A DNA stretch of 5,858 nt from DUZB01 sp964407525 (GTDB lineage: Bacteria > Desulfobacterota > DSM-4660 > Desulfatiglandales > Desulfatiglandaceae), in contig CAYOWC010000302.1 of NCBI GenBank assembly GCA_964407525.1, forward strand, positions 1 through 5,858, written 5' to 3'. Below are positions 5,659 through 5,858 of the stretch, piece after piece. The notes under the pieces were generated by a model. It had not been told where the DNA came from. It searched no databases and was given only the letters and a program-made list of their open reading frames with translations. Numbering within the stretch: the stretch's first letter is position 1; each line of letters begins with the position of its first letter. The position numbers were made by a program, and so were the translations under genes.

Positions 5659-5683
5659 ACTGCCCACTGCTTACTGCCTACTG
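5659..5683. repeat. Heptamer tandem repeat ACTGCNN x3.5
   Basis: ACTGCCC (5659-5665), ACTGCTT (5666-5672), ACTGCCT (5673-5679) and ACTG (5680-5683) form a perfect-register 7-bp array. On the minus strand it reads CAGTAGGCAGTAAGCAGTGGGCAGT-like heptamers, an array type I associate with intergenic DNA of Desulfobacterota. It supplies the stop codon of the small minus-strand frame described next. Confidence 0.75.
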
Positions 5684-5811
5684 AAGTCTATCGCTTCTTT
5701 CTGCGTCTGCTTAATTCTTTCAACATGATGTAATGTTTCGTCTTGCAACATTTTCAACCGGCTTTTGATTTTTTCATTCGGAGAATCGAAATGTGTAAAA
5801 ATATTCGGCAT
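5671..5811 (-). CDS. Possible 46-residue hydrophilic protein, unknown
   Basis: The minus-strand frame MPNIFTHFDSPNEKIKSRLK continues as a mostly helical, charged peptide ending EAIDFSRQ, with TAA at the complement of 5671-5673. The composition (Lys/Glu/Gln-rich, no low-complexity run) is protein-like and the middle could form one amphipathic helix. The ATG follows GAAGG directly, which is too close for a normal ribosome binding site, and an in-frame TGA lies two codons upstream. The stop is formed by the ACTGCNN array, so the frame may be a gene clipped by repeat insertion. I do not recognise the family. The rest of 5812-5858 shows only a short TTTCGTGA/TTTCGCGT-type direct repeat. Confidence 0.25.
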   Translation of the reverse strand: MPNIFTHFDSPNEKIKSRLKMLQDETLHHVERIKQTQKEAIDFSRQ

Positions 5812-5858
5812 CCTTCATTTAAGCCAAAAAGTAGTTTACACTTTCGTGATTTCGCGTT

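Noticed and set aside
1..5858. A new defence or toxin-antitoxin system centred on Fic.
   Set aside because: Fic carries its own inhibitory helix and has no antitoxin-like or co-directional partner gene; its neighbours are relics or housekeeping-type enzymes.

Overview
The window looks like an accessory stretch of a bacterial chromosome. Three genes appear intact, set among decayed gene fragments and short dispersed repeats. Base composition is moderate (judged by eye, not counted). The repeat types are ones I associate with Desulfobacterota and neighbouring anaerobic lineages: a hairpin repeat of the TTCCCACGCTcc type, short GGTTCAAG octamers and ACTGCNN heptamers. Intact genes are a Fic protein, a ClsA-type cardiolipin synthase and a B12-binding radical SAM protein. 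The taxonomic guess is inference, since no rRNA or marker gene is present.

Left region (1-1150), a gene graveyard. Bases 108-260 encode the last ~50 residues of a tyrosine recombinase (GHKT box and DRYN tyrosine), cut off upstream. A spacer with a 12-bp tandem repeat, an 8-bp tandem repeat and a REP-like hairpin follows. A GNAT acetyltransferase then starts with a good ribosome binding site at 533/536 but stops at 814, just before its acetyl-CoA loop. It abuts a membrane-protein fragment resembling an EamA/DMT transporter (about 823-1065).

Fic gene (1153-1887, +). This is a complete class II Fic AMP-transferase of 244 residues with its own promoter-like sequence, a palindrome in that promoter, and a GAGGAG ribosome binding site. 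The reading frame is open upstream into the EamA fragment, so automatic calling may extend the gene wrongly.

Convergent gap (1888-2072). It is filled by a ~170-bp element with perfect 17-bp terminal inverted repeats. A 6-bp direct repeat flanks it, and the right copy covers the cardiolipin synthase stop codon. It may be a MITE-like insertion, a two-way transcription stop, or both.

Central divergent pair. A ClsA-type cardiolipin synthase (2073-3503, -) and a B12-binding radical SAM protein (3849-5165, +; alternative start 3825) read away from a ~320-345-bp intergenic region. This region holds a sigma70-like promoter for the radical SAM gene and a leader in which the upstream ribosome binding site is in a hairpin. 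The two enzymes may share a membrane-lipid theme, but that is inference from position only.

Right region (5166-5858). A 5'-truncated SYLF/YSC84-type lipid-binding gene (5198-5467, +) is followed by a strong rho-independent terminator. After that come a second, inverted copy of the REP-like repeat, an ACTGCNN heptamer array, and a possible 46-residue reading frame on the minus strand. I see no complete new multi-gene system. The most interesting items are the inverted-repeat element, the mosaic of truncated genes, and the structured leader of the radical SAM gene.
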